Shown here: positions 10,195-20,200 of the stretch, piece after piece
How positions within the stretch are numbered: the first letter of the stretch is position 1
Layout of the letters: every line of letters starts with the position of its first letter
Assembly: GCF_000003195.3 (NCBI RefSeq)
Contig: NC_012874.2
Coordinates: forward strand, 1,705,001 to 1,769,000
Direction of reading: 5' to 3'
Source: Sorghum bicolor
Lineage: Eukaryota; Streptophyta; Magnoliopsida; Poales; Poaceae
DNA: 64,000 bases
Notes under the pieces: model-generated
What the model saw: only the letters and a program-made list of their open reading frames with translations
Databases searched by the model: none
What the model was told of the DNA's origin: nothing
Made by a program: the position numbers and the translations under genes

Positions 10195-12357
10195 TCAGCC
10201 TTCCTCTATGGTGATGCAACGCTGTAAGATTCCCGTCGGGCTCCGTCGATATAGCTCGTTGTCTTCACCATAGATCACATATGATTTGGCCCGTCGAGCG
10301 ATACGGCGAGCTTCTGTCCTGTCTTCTGGCAACTCACCGCGGATAAGGCAGTCGAGGAACGGTGTGCGCCAATCGAATGGTCGACCCGGTCGTCGTTCTA
10401 TTTCCATCACCTCTTCCTCCATCAAGAGCGCATCGACGGCATTGGTTGGTTGGGCGATGGTGGTATCGGCGCCAGCCCCCGTGCCTAAGTCGACGGATGG
10501 CTCGTGTAGATCCTTTGAGAATACATCAGGCGGCACTGTGCCTCTGGTAGATGCAATCTTGGCGAGTTCGTCGGCTGCCTCGTTGTAGCGTCGAGCGACA
10601 TGGACGAGCTCGAGGCCGTGGAATTTGTCTTCGAGTCGACGCACCTCCTTGCAGTATGCTTCCATTTTTGGGTCATGGCAACTCGAGGCTTTCATTACCT
10701 GGTCGATGACGAGTTGGGAGTCGCCTCGGACGTCGAGGCGTCGGACTCCTAACTCAATAGCGATCTTGAGACCGTTGACGAGGGCCTCATATTCTGCGAC
10801 ATTGTTAGATGCGGCGAAATGAATCCTGATTATGTACCTCATGTGGACGCCCAAGGGTGAGATGAACAGTAGGCCGGCCCCGGCCCCAGTTTTCATGAGT
10901 GACCCGTCGAAATACATTGTCCACAGCTCCGCCTGGCCCTGAGTCGGGGGAAGCTGGGAGTCCGTCCATTCTGCGACGAAGTCTACCAAGGCTTGCGATT
11001 TGATGGCCTTTCGGGGCGCATAAGTGAGAGTCTCGCTCATGAGCTCGACCGACCACTTCGCTATCCTTCCCATGGCCTCCTTGCTCTGGATTATTTCGCC
11101 CAAAGGGAAAGAAGAGACCACCGTGATAGGATGACCAAGGAAATAATGCTGTAATTTACGGCGGGCAAGGATTACGGCGTAGATCAGCTTCTGGATTTGG
11201 GGGTAACGCGCCTTGGTCTCCGAAAGCACCTCGCTGACGAAATAGACCGGCCTTTGGACTGGCAGCGCGTGGCCCTCTTCTTGTCTTTCGACCACCACCG
11301 CCGCGCTGACGACCTGGGTCGTCGACGCGACGTAGAGGAGCAGCGGCTCCGCAGGTTGAGGTGGAACCAGGACTGGTGCCGAAGTCAGCGTCTTTTTCAG
11401 CTTTTCAAGTGCTTCCTCGGCCTCGGGGGTCCAAGAAAAACGCTCGACCTTCTTCAGGAGTCGATATAATGGTAATGCCTTTTCACCTAGTCTCGAGATG
11501 AAACGGCTCAGAGCCGCCAGGCACCCCGTGACTCTCTGGACACCCTTGATGTCTCGGATTGGCCCCATTTTCGTGATGGCCGAGACTTTCTCGGGGTTGG
11601 CCTCGATACCGCGCTGTGAAACAATGTATCCTAAGAGCATGCCTCGAGGCACGCCAAAAACGCACTTCTCGGGATTAAGCTTGATCCGGCTGGTGCGTAA
11701 GCAGCTGAAAGCAACCTCGAGGTCCTGGATCAGGTCTCCTCGTTGCTTTGACTTGACGACAATGTCGTCGACGTAGGCCTCGACCGTTGAACCTATATGT
11801 TCGCCAAATACGTGGAGCATGCAACGTTGATACGTGGCTCCCGCGTTTCGAAGCCCAAATGGCATGGTCACGTAGCAATACATCCCGAAAGGCGTGATGA
11901 AAGAGGTCGCGAGCTGGTCGGACTCTTTCATTTTTATTTGGTGATAACCAGAATATGCATCAAGGAAAGAAAGGGTTTCACATCCCGCGGTAGAATCGAC
12001 AATCTGATCAATGCGTGGCAATGGAAAGGGAACTTTTGGACATGCTTTATTCAAACTAGTATAATCAACACACATCCTCATTTTCCCATTCTTTTTCTTA
12101 ACTAATACAGGGTTCGCTAACCAGTCAGGATGATGAACCTCCTTGATGAATCCGGCCGTCAAAAGCTTTTGGACTTCCTCGCCAATGATCTTGCGCTTTT
12201 CCTCGTCGAATCGGCGCAACCGCTGCTTCACTGGCTTGGAACCGGCTCGAATCTCCAAGGAGTGCTCGGCGACTTCCCTCGGTATGCCCGGCATATCCGA
12301 GGGACCCCATGCAAACATATCAGCATTCGCACGGAGAAAGTCGACGAGCACGGCTTC
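10195..12357 (-). CDS. Reverse transcriptase and dual RNase H region of the gypsy pol
   Basis: About 720 codons in the same frame as gag-protease. It is separated from protease by one TAG (12358-12360) and from integrase by one TGA (10195-10197). RT motifs include FLDAYSGYHQI (about residue 129), MPFGLRNAGATYQR (about 163) and the active-site YVDD (193-196). After RT there is a Ty3-type RNase H remnant or tether (about 330-410) and then a second, complete RNase H-like domain beginning MYFDGS (about 479) with AEYEAL and GDSQLV motifs. This second domain is the additional RNase H known from the Tat lineage. The apparent start codon is GTG, so the protein is normally made as part of a polyprotein. 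Confidence 0.92.
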   Translation of the reverse strand, partial: EAVLVDFLRANADMFAWGPSDMPGIPREVAEHSLEIRAGSKPVKQRLRRFDEEKRKIIGEEVQKLLTAGFIKEVHHPDWLANPVLVKKKNGKMRMCVDYTSLNKACPKVPFPLPRIDQIVDSTAGCETLSFLDAYSGYHQIKMKESDQLATSFITPFGMYCYVTMPFGLRNAGATYQRCMLHVFGEHIGSTVEAYVDDIVVKSKQRGDLIQDLEVAFSCLRTSRIKLNPEKCVFGVPRGMLLGYIVSQRGIEANPEKVSAITKMGPIRDIKGVQRVTGCLAALSRFISRLGEKALPLYRLLKKVERFSWTPEAEEALEKLKKTLTSAPVLVPPQPAEPLLLYVASTTQVVSAAVVVERQEEGHALPVQRPVYFVSEVLSETKARYPQIQKLIYAVILARRKLQHYFLGHPITVVSSFPLGEIIQSKEAMGRIAKWSVELMSETLTYAPRKAIKSQALVDFVAEWTDSQLPPTQGQAELWTMYFDGSLMKTGAGAGLLFISPLGVHMRYIIRIHFAASNNVAEYEALVNGLKIAIELGVRRLDVRGDSQLVIDQVMKASSCHDPKMEAYCKEVRRLEDKFHGLELVHVARRYNEAADELAKIASTRGTVPPDVFSKDLHEPSVDLGTGAGADTTIAQPTNAVDALLMEEEVMEIERRPGRPFDWRTPFLDCLIRGELPEDRTEARRIARRAKSYVIYGEDNELYRRSPTGILQRCITIEEG

Positions 12358-15300
12358 CTATTTGGGGTCGAGGTCGGTGCTGATTGTCAGCACCTTGCCG
12401 TCGGAGTTGTTGGGGTCGAGCGGGATCTTCTTAGTACCTTCCACCGCCTCGAAGCTGCCCGCATGACGTTTAGGTTCTGGAGCCTCGGCGGCCATGGCTT
12501 CGAGCTTCGCAACGAGCTCGGTGGAGCTCTCGACCGCCTCCCCGTACTCGACGCACTCGACGTCGCACTCGTACGCGTGCTCGAAGGAAGAACTGATGGT
12601 GATGACGCCTTTGGGACCAGGCATCTTCAGCTTCAAGTATGTGTAGTTGGGTATAGCCATGAACTTCGCGTAGCCCGGGCGTCCGATGATGGCGTGGTAC
12701 GTGCCTCGGAACCCAACCACCTCAAAGGTGAGGGTCTCCTTCCTGAAGTTGGCCGCCGTTCTGAAGCAGACCGGTAGGTCGATTCGACCTACTGGCAGTG
12801 CTTTTTTCCCTGGTACGACGCCATGGAAGCCGCCGGCGCTTGGCTGGAGGCGTTCTCTATCGATGCCGAGGAGATCGAGGGTCTCGAGGTAGATGATGTT
12901 GAGGCTGCTGCCGCCGTCCATCAGCACTTTCGAGAGTCGGGTGTTGACGATGATGGGGTCGACGACGAGCGGGTAGACGCCTGGGGCGACCACCTTGTCG
13001 GGGTGATCTTCTCGGTCGAAGGTGATGGGAGTGCTTGACCAGCTAAGATACTGGGGCACCGCCATCCTTGCTGCAAAGACTTCGCGACGCTCCCTCTTGC
13101 GTTGCCTCGTGGTCAACTGAGTCGAAGGCCCGCCATAAATCATGTAGCAGTCGTGGACGGCGGGGAAGCCGTCGTCATCTTTGTTGTCCTCCTTGCCGCC
13201 AGCCTTCTTCTTGGAGTCATCACGCGCATCTTTTTTGAGCCCCTGAACGTCGAAATGCTTTCTCAGCATGCGACAATCCTTGAGTTTGTGGTTAGCGCCT
13301 CCCTTATGGTAAGGGCACGGCTCCTCCAACATCTTGTCGAAGATGCCTCCCTCCGGAGGGCCTCGCGGCTTCTTTCGATCCATCGTGGCGACGAGGTCAT
13401 CACCCGAATCTCCCTGGTGGAACTGCCGTACTTTCTGCTTCTTTTTATTTTTCTTGAGGCCTCGACTGGAAGTCCCTTCTTCATCGACGGGCTGCTTGCC
13501 TTTTCTTCCTTCTGAGCTGAAGAAAGCGCCGACTGCCTCCTCCCCTGCCGCGTAGTTAGCTACTACGTCCATCAGCTCGTCGACGGTCTGAGGTCGATTG
13601 CGGCCTAATTCCCGCACCAAGTCTCGACTGGTGGTGCCCGAGACAAACGCCAAGATGACGTCGTGGTCGGGGATGTGTGGCAACTCAGTGCGTTGCTTCG
13701 AGAAGCGTCGAGCGTACTCCCGAAGAGTCTCTCCTGTCTTCTGCTTGCATTTGCTGAGGTCCCACGAGTTCCCTGGCCGTATATAGGTTCCTTTGAAGTT
13801 ACCCTCGAAGACTCTGACCAGGTCAACCCAGTTGTGAATCTGATTGGCTGGGAGTTCCTCGAGCCATCGACGGGCGGTGTCGGAGAGGAAAAGGGGTAGT
13901 TGTCTGATGATGGCTCGATCATCCCCCCGAGCGCCGCCTAGCTGACAAGCCAGCCTGAAATCGGCCAGCCATAGCTCTGGCTTGGTTTCTCCATTGTACT
14001 TCGCGATGCTGGTTGGGGGTCGGAATGGACTAGGCAGGGGTGTGCTGCGAATTGCTCTGCTGAACACCCGCGGGCCTGGTGGCTCGGGGGCCACCCGGTC
14101 CTCGTCGCTGTCGTACCTCCCACCGCGATGCGCGCTATAACCACGTTCTTCCGCGTCTCCGTGCCGTCGGCGTCTATTTTCTTTGACGTCGTGTCGCGCG
14201 TCGTGTCGACGTTGATTGTCGGCAGGGAGGATGAGAGCGGTCTTTCTGCCTCGAGGGGGAGGTTGTTGCTGGACAGACACCTCCTCTTCGATTAGAGGCT
14301 GTTCGTCGCGCTTCTCTGTGGCAGCTCCTCGTCGTCGAGATGCCGAACTTTCGGCTTGTTGAACTGCTGCCACCTGGAGCAACGTCTGAACTTCATCTCG
14401 AATTCGTCGGGCCTGGGAATTCGATGGTTCTGGCATGTTACGCAGCAGCATCGTCGCTGCCACTACATTCTGGCCTGCTCGAGGGAAACGGCCGACAGGT
14501 TGCTCCGCCTCCGTGTCACCGACGATCTGTCGATGTACCTCTCGAGCGCGTCTGCGGACACTTCCGCCTGGCGGGTAAGGCAGGTCTTGTTCGAGGGTTT
14601 GCTCGAGCAGGACGAGGCGCTCGCGATCTTCGTCGAGCTTCATCTTGAGCTCCCGCAGCTGCGCGAGCTGCGCAGTTCTATCTTCCTGAGGAAGAGGGTC
14701 GAACCGTCCGTCGTTCCCAGGCGTCCTGGGGTCTTCTTGTGCCGCGGGGGCTCGTCCACCCGCAACAGCATCCCGTGTCTCGTCGGTGGTTTCTGCCGCT
14801 CCGTCGAGGTGATAGCATTCCCTCGTAGGGTCATAACTGTCTGTCTCGGAGTCGGAGTCCGGCTCTGCAGCGTGGAGACATTCACGTCCTTCCTCCAGCC
14901 ATCGTTGCCTGAGGGAGGTGATCGAGTATCGTCCGGGGCCTAGACGGCGGAGGCCCCGTACTTGGGAAAGGTCCGACAGTTCGGACGTCGGCCGCCGCTC
15001 TTCGGAACTACGTGGGATGACCATTGGTCTTTCCACGTATGTCTGAGCGTTTGGGCATATCGTCCTGGCGAGCGATGCCGCGGCGTTGTCCAATCCGAAC
15101 GGCAGTGCCGTCCTTGGAGAGAACAACCCGCGTGGAGGTAGCCTAGCTGCGGTGGGGGAGGGTGCGCGAGACGCGTCTCCCCCCGTCGTCGCGTGGTGCT
15201 GAGTCGTCGCGCTTGTTGCTCGGTCAGACGGTGTTGCCGACCCGTGGCCCGCATCCTGCCTTGCACGAGTTGTTGGTCGTGCCGAAGCAAGGGGGCCGCG

Positions 15301-15507
15301 GTAGTGCTGCCCGCGCCTCTTCTTAGGCGGGGAGGCGTGGTGGTGAGGGCGTCTCGGGGCCTTCAACCGTGCTGGCGTAACGCGGACTCCTCCTGGTCCT
15401 TTGACCGAGAGCAAGATCATGTCGTAGCCGAAGCCCGTAGACATGAACTCGAGACTCCCAAACCAAATCACCGTGGAGTGCGGAAGCGGCGAGGCAGGAG
15501 TAGCCAT
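12358..15507 (-). CDS. Gag-protease of the gypsy element
   Basis: The frame runs up to 15594 into the LTR, but the first ATG inside the element is at 15507, giving 1049 codons to a TAG at 12358-12360. The N-terminal third is arginine-rich and disordered. The middle holds the capsid-like Retrotrans_gag region (LWLADFRLACQLGG, then RRWLEELP and ETLREYARRFSKQR). A degenerate Cys/His knuckle (CPYHKGGANHKLKDC) follows. The aspartic protease active site is MDGGSS with D at about residue 864, so D-G-G in place of the usual D-T/S-G. The form is known in this lineage. The single TAG stands where the frame would otherwise run straight into RT. Confidence 0.9.
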   Translation of the reverse strand: MATPASPLPHSTVIWFGSLEFMSTGFGYDMILLSVKGPGGVRVTPARLKAPRRPHHHASPPKKRRGQHYRGPLASARPTTRARQDAGHGSATPSDRATSATTQHHATTGGDASRAPSPTAARLPPRGLFSPRTALPFGLDNAAASLARTICPNAQTYVERPMVIPRSSEERRPTSELSDLSQVRGLRRLGPGRYSITSLRQRWLEEGRECLHAAEPDSDSETDSYDPTRECYHLDGAAETTDETRDAVAGGRAPAAQEDPRTPGNDGRFDPLPQEDRTAQLAQLRELKMKLDEDRERLVLLEQTLEQDLPYPPGGSVRRRAREVHRQIVGDTEAEQPVGRFPRAGQNVVAATMLLRNMPEPSNSQARRIRDEVQTLLQVAAVQQAESSASRRRGAATEKRDEQPLIEEEVSVQQQPPPRGRKTALILPADNQRRHDARHDVKENRRRRHGDAEERGYSAHRGGRYDSDEDRVAPEPPGPRVFSRAIRSTPLPSPFRPPTSIAKYNGETKPELWLADFRLACQLGGARGDDRAIIRQLPLFLSDTARRWLEELPANQIHNWVDLVRVFEGNFKGTYIRPGNSWDLSKCKQKTGETLREYARRFSKQRTELPHIPDHDVILAFVSGTTSRDLVRELGRNRPQTVDELMDVVANYAAGEEAVGAFFSSEGRKGKQPVDEEGTSSRGLKKNKKKQKVRQFHQGDSGDDLVATMDRKKPRGPPEGGIFDKMLEEPCPYHKGGANHKLKDCRMLRKHFDVQGLKKDARDDSKKKAGGKEDNKDDDGFPAVHDCYMIYGGPSTQLTTRQRKRERREVFAARMAVPQYLSWSSTPITFDREDHPDKVVAPGVYPLVVDPIIVNTRLSKVLMDGGSSLNIIYLETLDLLGIDRERLQPSAGGFHGVVPGKKALPVGRIDLPVCFRTAANFRKETLTFEVVGFRGTYHAIIGRPGYAKFMAIPNYTYLKLKMPGPKGVITISSSFEHAYECDVECVEYGEAVESSTELVAKLEAMAAEAPEPKRHAGSFEAVEGTKKIPLDPNNSDGKVLTISTDLDPK

Positions 15508-15545
15508 CCGGAAAGTGGTGGGAAATCGGTGAAATACACGCAGGA

Positions 15546-15563
15546 CCCCTACCTGGCGCGCCA
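15546..15563 (-). promoter_or_regulatory. Primer-binding site
   Basis: Two bases inside the 5' LTR the minus strand reads TGGCGCGCCAGGTAGGGG. It starts with TGG, as a site complementary to a tRNA 3' CCA end must. It contains the 8-bp palindrome GGCGCGCC. I do not assign the tRNA species. Confidence 0.75.
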
Positions 15564-15565
15564 AC

Positions 15566-16612
15566 TGTTGGTGTTTTTTCCCCGGGGGGGTCACACCAAC
15601 GAGTAAATTTGTATGCGTGCTCCCCTTTCCGGATGGTGATGCAAGAAGACACAGAGATTTATCCTGGTTCGGGCAAGAGTAGGCCCTACGTCCAGCGGGG
15701 GGAGAGAGTTTGTATTATCTTGCACCTAAGTGCTTGTACAGGGGCGAATACAAGCGTGGAATGAAATGTGTCGCTCTACTACGTGTGTGTGTGTGTTCTT
15801 GCGTTGTGATGTGTCCCTCTTCTATTCCTGAGTCCCTCCTTTTATAGCTCCAAGGAGAGACAAAGGGTACATGCATAGATATTAGAGTAGGGATCGATAG
15901 CCGCATGGAGCGCTGACCTACTCGAGGCTTCCGTACGTCATGGCCTCGAGCCGTCCCATCTTGATAGCTTGGTGATGATTACGCGTGCTCCTGCGTGCTG
16001 CCCTGCCAGCCGCCTTGTGCTGGTTCTGAGATCGCATGCTCGTATGGTATGGTGGCGGATCCGGCGGAGCAGCTGTGGTGTTGTCAGTCGATGCCCGACT
16101 TGTCCCCGGGAAGGGACCTCGTTCGGTCGAGGGTCGGGCGCCGCGTAATAGGCTGACATCCGGAGCGCTGACCTTGGGTGTCTCGAGGGGGTCCCGATTA
16201 GACGTTCCATCCTCGTTTCCTGCGTCCTGACACTCCCTGGGTCGTTCGGTGGGAAGGCTGCAAAAAGAACGATAGGACAGAAGCTTGTTCCCTATCACGC
16301 CTTCCGTGACCCGGGTGTTAGGTGGGAAACGTCAGATGCATTTAATGCTCCCGCCCGCGTGCGCGCGTCAGGCGGCGGACAGTGTCCTAATGCTCGACGT
16401 CTCTCGGTTCGCTCGAGCCCGCTTCCGTCTTCGACGGTAGTCGTTGCTCGAGCCCTGACCGATTCGCTCGACGCTATTTCCGTATTCGAGGCTGCGACCG
16501 TCGTTGGCGGCGCGTAAGTAAGATTAAGGCGTCGAATTGGGGGTCCCAACCTTCGTATGGGCAATCTCATAATGCGCATCGCTGAGGGTACCCCTTACCG
16601 ATACCCTCGACA
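15566..16612 (-). repeat. 5' LTR of the gypsy element
   Basis: It is 1047 bp and starts (minus strand) TGTCGAGGGTATCGG and ends CACCAACA, so TG...CA termini are intact here. The TATA box CTATAAAAGG lies on the minus strand at about 15838-15848, placing the start of element transcription a little below 15820. It is almost identical to 2340-3392. Confidence 0.94.
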
Positions 16613-16617
16613 ATGCT
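16613..16617. repeat. Target-site duplication ATGCT (right)
   Basis: This is the exact partner of 2335-2339, directly after the LTR end CGACA. The related empty repeat copy at about 21335-21345 reads GGATGTCAACATCTTTTGATGATT. This supports the same junction. Confidence 0.93.
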
Positions 16618-17250
16618 GATTTCTTTTGATGATTTCCGTTGATTCCAAAGAAATCTTGATGTAGAACAAGTGCCATTGATTAGCTTTTTAAATTATCTTT
16701 TCACCCATAGGTAGAATGTTGAAAACAGAGTTTGCATGTGACCTAGGTGTCTCTAACTTGACTTAATTGGACGGATGCTCTTGCTGCCCTCCAAAGGAGG
16801 TGGCTAAAGGGGGACAACATTCAAGCGCTTCTTTGGTGTGTTCTGGCATGCTCCAACTTGGGTCAGGGTGCTGAGGGTGACATCATGCCATGACAATGAC
16901 ACAACTCTCGATCGGCAGAAACAACGACAACTTGTTGTGATGGTTTGGAGGTTTTGCCGATGTGATCTTAAGATCAAATCAAATCCATTTGAAAGCTTAT
17001 CAAATGAGCTTATCAAATCCATTTGCCTCAATCACACTCTATGCAAGTAGTGTTGGGCTGCCAATGAACTGAATGTTCAACTTTGATGGACTTGCACTTT
17101 GAGATGGATTTTGTTCATGGCACATTTATGCTCATCGCCATCACCATTGTTACTAATATAAGCAAATATTAGATAGCAACCAATTCTTAGTTTTATCATT
17201 ATGCACATATATAGAAATGAGCTCACACTATAATCAATGGTCACATCCGA
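16618..17250. repeat. Dispersed repeat, copy A, right part
   Basis: It continues the repeat interrupted by the gypsy element. It aligns with about 21340-22360. Matching blocks include CTTTTGATGATT, AATTATCTTTTCA(C/T)CCATA, the CTTGCTG(C/G)CCTCC block, the TGATGGTTT(G/A)GAGG block, and GTAGCAACCAATT followed by TTAGTTTTATCATTA. It has no open reading frame of note. I cannot name the family. Confidence 0.65.
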
Positions 17251-20200
17251 AGGTCACATGTTCTCATCAATCGCCACCCGCGGATCTAGCCCTGGCTCGG
17301 TCGATCGAGAGCCCCGGCCTGGCCTAGGACCTATAGTTTTTTTTTTACTTGTGTTTTTTTTCTTCTTTTTTCTTTTATGAAAATGCCTACCACTGCCGAG
17401 TAAGAAGCGGGCGGTATAACGCCATGGTCAATCCGGCGCCCACTGTATTTCCGTGTGCAATGTGCATGGGAATGGGGAGAAAACCTCCTCGATCGGTTCA
17501 AAAAAAAAACGCCATGGTCAACACTGTTGGATCGAAATCTGGCAGTAACAGCTAATTTTGAATTGTCCGTGATGGTTTATTCTGGTGTACAGTGTACAGT
17601 TTGGGAACGGAGAGAGTATTGTTTACACATGTTGCCCATGCTTGTGCATTGCTTACACTCTGCCATGCCACACGTGCATGATGTATCCTGCATACGGTTC
17701 TGGGTTAAAATAATACAGAAATTGCTTAAATGAGCATTGCAGCTTTATGACGGATTCGTTTAGCAGACAGCCGGGGGCACCACATGCTGATAAGCAACGT
17801 AAGCAAAGCCAAAGCAGCAAAGACAAATTCGATACCATACCGGATGTACAAGCAACCGCGTAAGGATAGATAGATTTTGTCCGGAGCCGGCCGGCCAACA
17901 AAGATCCTTGTGAAAATATTGTATATTGTACACAAGTGGTCATCGAGAGAAGCACACCCATAACGAGTGCTGCGTGCAAACATGTCGTAAATAAACAAAC
18001 CATTTTGCTTTCTGGTGGTCATCGAAACGTTGGCTTGTTAGTTGGCTTGGCTGCATCGCGTCGTCGGGTTTTGCTCCAGCAGCAGCAATAAGGTTAGTTT
18101 CAGTAACATGTCCTACACGTACTACTTAATTATTACTTCTATTGAGCTGCTTTGTGCACCAATTCCAAATTTTGCTACCTATATATCAGTACGTCTGAGG
18201 TATGCGCACATAGTTCATGGTTGTTTGCTACCTATATATCAGTACGTCTGAGGTATGCGCACATAGTTCATGGTTGTGGTTTAGTATATTCATTCATACA
18301 TACATTATATTATTATTACATGAATATATAGCGGCGCCGCAGCACGCGTCAGTTTCAGATAATGATGGATTCTTGGGGATATTGTATGTAATCCCCAACG
18401 AGAACGTATTTGGATGAACTTATTAGTTTCCCTTGGTCCATGCATGTCCATAAATATAGCGTGGATCATCGGAAAAACATAAACTAGCTTTAATTTACTT
18501 CTCAATTTCTTCCAATACATGTGGACCAAAGAGAAGGGGACTGCTGTCTCTAAACAGGACATAATATGATATTCTTACCAAAGTTACGTATGTAGTAGAA
18601 CTTATCCATCAATTCTTTGTAGCTCAGATCTCATTTTAGTTGTGTTTTTAGATGTGCAATAATGTGTCTTCCCTCGTTCTCCAATTTTGATGTTTGAAAT
18701 GTGCTTCACATCCAAAATTCTTGCTTTATGTCTCATGAATGAATGAATCATCTAAAGAGCTAAAACTTTTGTCCATTTTTCTATTTCGTCCTCCCCTAAA
18801 TAACTTCGTGAACGTGAAATTGTCTATGTTTGCTTTTCTCTATAACTCTCATTATATGACTGTAACTCTCTACAATCCTTAGGATTCCTGAATCGTCCTA
18901 ATCTAAATAGAAATAAATCTCTATCTCTCTCTATTATTAAAGAGATAAAAAAGTAAAGAGAAAACCATGTGTAATACTATAGGAATCGGCCGGTGATAAA
19001 ACAAAAGACACCTCACCAGCCCATGTACATAAATTAATTAGATTTCCCACCCAGTTATTTCTGACTCATTTCCCTATCCCATTCCTTGTTTGTATCCTTG
19101 GATGTGCTCTAAGAAATGGATAGGGAAATAGATTGGGTTAAGATGAGCTTTGGGTTAGGGATTAGGTTATGAGATCCCTAACCTATTCCCATCTTTGGAA
19201 CCCCACGACAAGGATTTTTGGATAAAAGCGGTGACATAGGAAAGTTGAGAATCGAAAGCAAAATAAAGAGGGTTGATGCCATGAAAGAGACAGGTCGCCA
19301 CTTCGTCTCCTTCGTCGTCACTGCCACCATCTCCATGGCTCTTCGATGCTTTGCCAACTCTCTTCTACCTTAATCATCCTCCTGTACTCCCATAGGCCAT
19401 CCCCATCCAATCGATGTGGCTTGAATCCAATCGTGTGCGTAAAAAACAAAACAAAACATGTTGCGCCATGCCGCACTACTCCCTAGATTCCCTCTCGCTC
19501 ACCATACTTGTCATCCCACTCATTGCTAGCACCCAATCACCGCTACCTTTAAGAAACCTTATTGGCAATCCAGACTCACATAATCATGTGAGGTGGCTTT
19601 GATGTTGTCCCTGTGCGGCTCCTTCTCGTCGACCATGCCATTGTGGCTCTCCTAAAGGGGTTCATGGCAAAGGTGGTCAATGGTCAGATGTCAGAGCTCC
19701 TATCCTGGCCAAACCCACCCCTCCGGATGGGATATGGGTTATGTGGTGATTATTTCCCTATACCTTTCCCTTTGTATTTCCCGTTCCTAGAAAACAAACA
19801 CGGGATAATATTTTCACTGAGACCTATTTTCCTATCCCAACTCTTGTATCCTATGATTCAAATGCCACCACCTTGTTCTAGGACCTCGGTCCAAAAGTTG
19901 GAGTAGTGGCTATCAAGGAGACAAGCACATAGCTACTGATAGACAAAATATATGCCACTCCTAAATTCAGGCTTGGTTTCCCTCATAAAAAGGGTTAATT
20001 CTTTCTTCTTAAGTGGATTGCTCCTTGACCTTTCCAAGGGTTCTTAAAAAACAGTTCTCTTATATTGAGTAACCAAGTTACAATATATAGGCCAAGCCAA
20101 AACCAAACATTGCTCTGGATTTACAAATATCAAGGGGGTTGCAGGTTTAGCAAATGCTTTACCAATGCTTAGAAATGATTTGGCTCTTTCAGTTGTCTCC

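Larger units (their letters stand above)
2340..16612 (-). mobile_element. Complete Ty3/gypsy LTR retrotransposon, Tat-like, with antisense gene
   Basis: The element is about 14.3 kb. In its own (minus) orientation the order is 5' LTR (15566-16612), primer-binding site, gag-protease, RT with two RNase H-like regions, integrase, an antisense multi-exon gene, and 3' LTR (2340-3392). Integrase after RT makes it Ty3/gypsy. An extra second RNase H and an added reading frame downstream of integrase are known traits of the Tat lineage in plants, so I place it there. A perfect TSD and one visible SNP between the LTR bodies indicate recent insertion. Four in-frame stops (10195, 12358, 5080, 7723) mean this copy probably cannot move on its own unless readthrough occurs. 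Confidence 0.93.

Noticed and set aside
12130..15606. Many + strand frames of 100-215 codons across gag-protease
   Set aside because: They are shadows of the minus-strand polyprotein, with arginine- and leucine-rich complement composition.
18171..18276. Possible CRISPR-like or regulatory array from the repeated 53-bp unit
   Set aside because: Only two units directly abutting, without spacers, in plant nuclear DNA. It is a simple tandem duplication.
19070..19830. Possible non-autonomous DNA transposon with TATCCCATTCC-like ends
   Set aside because: The inverted ends match only partly and no target duplication is visible, so it is mentioned only as a possibility in the intergenic entry.
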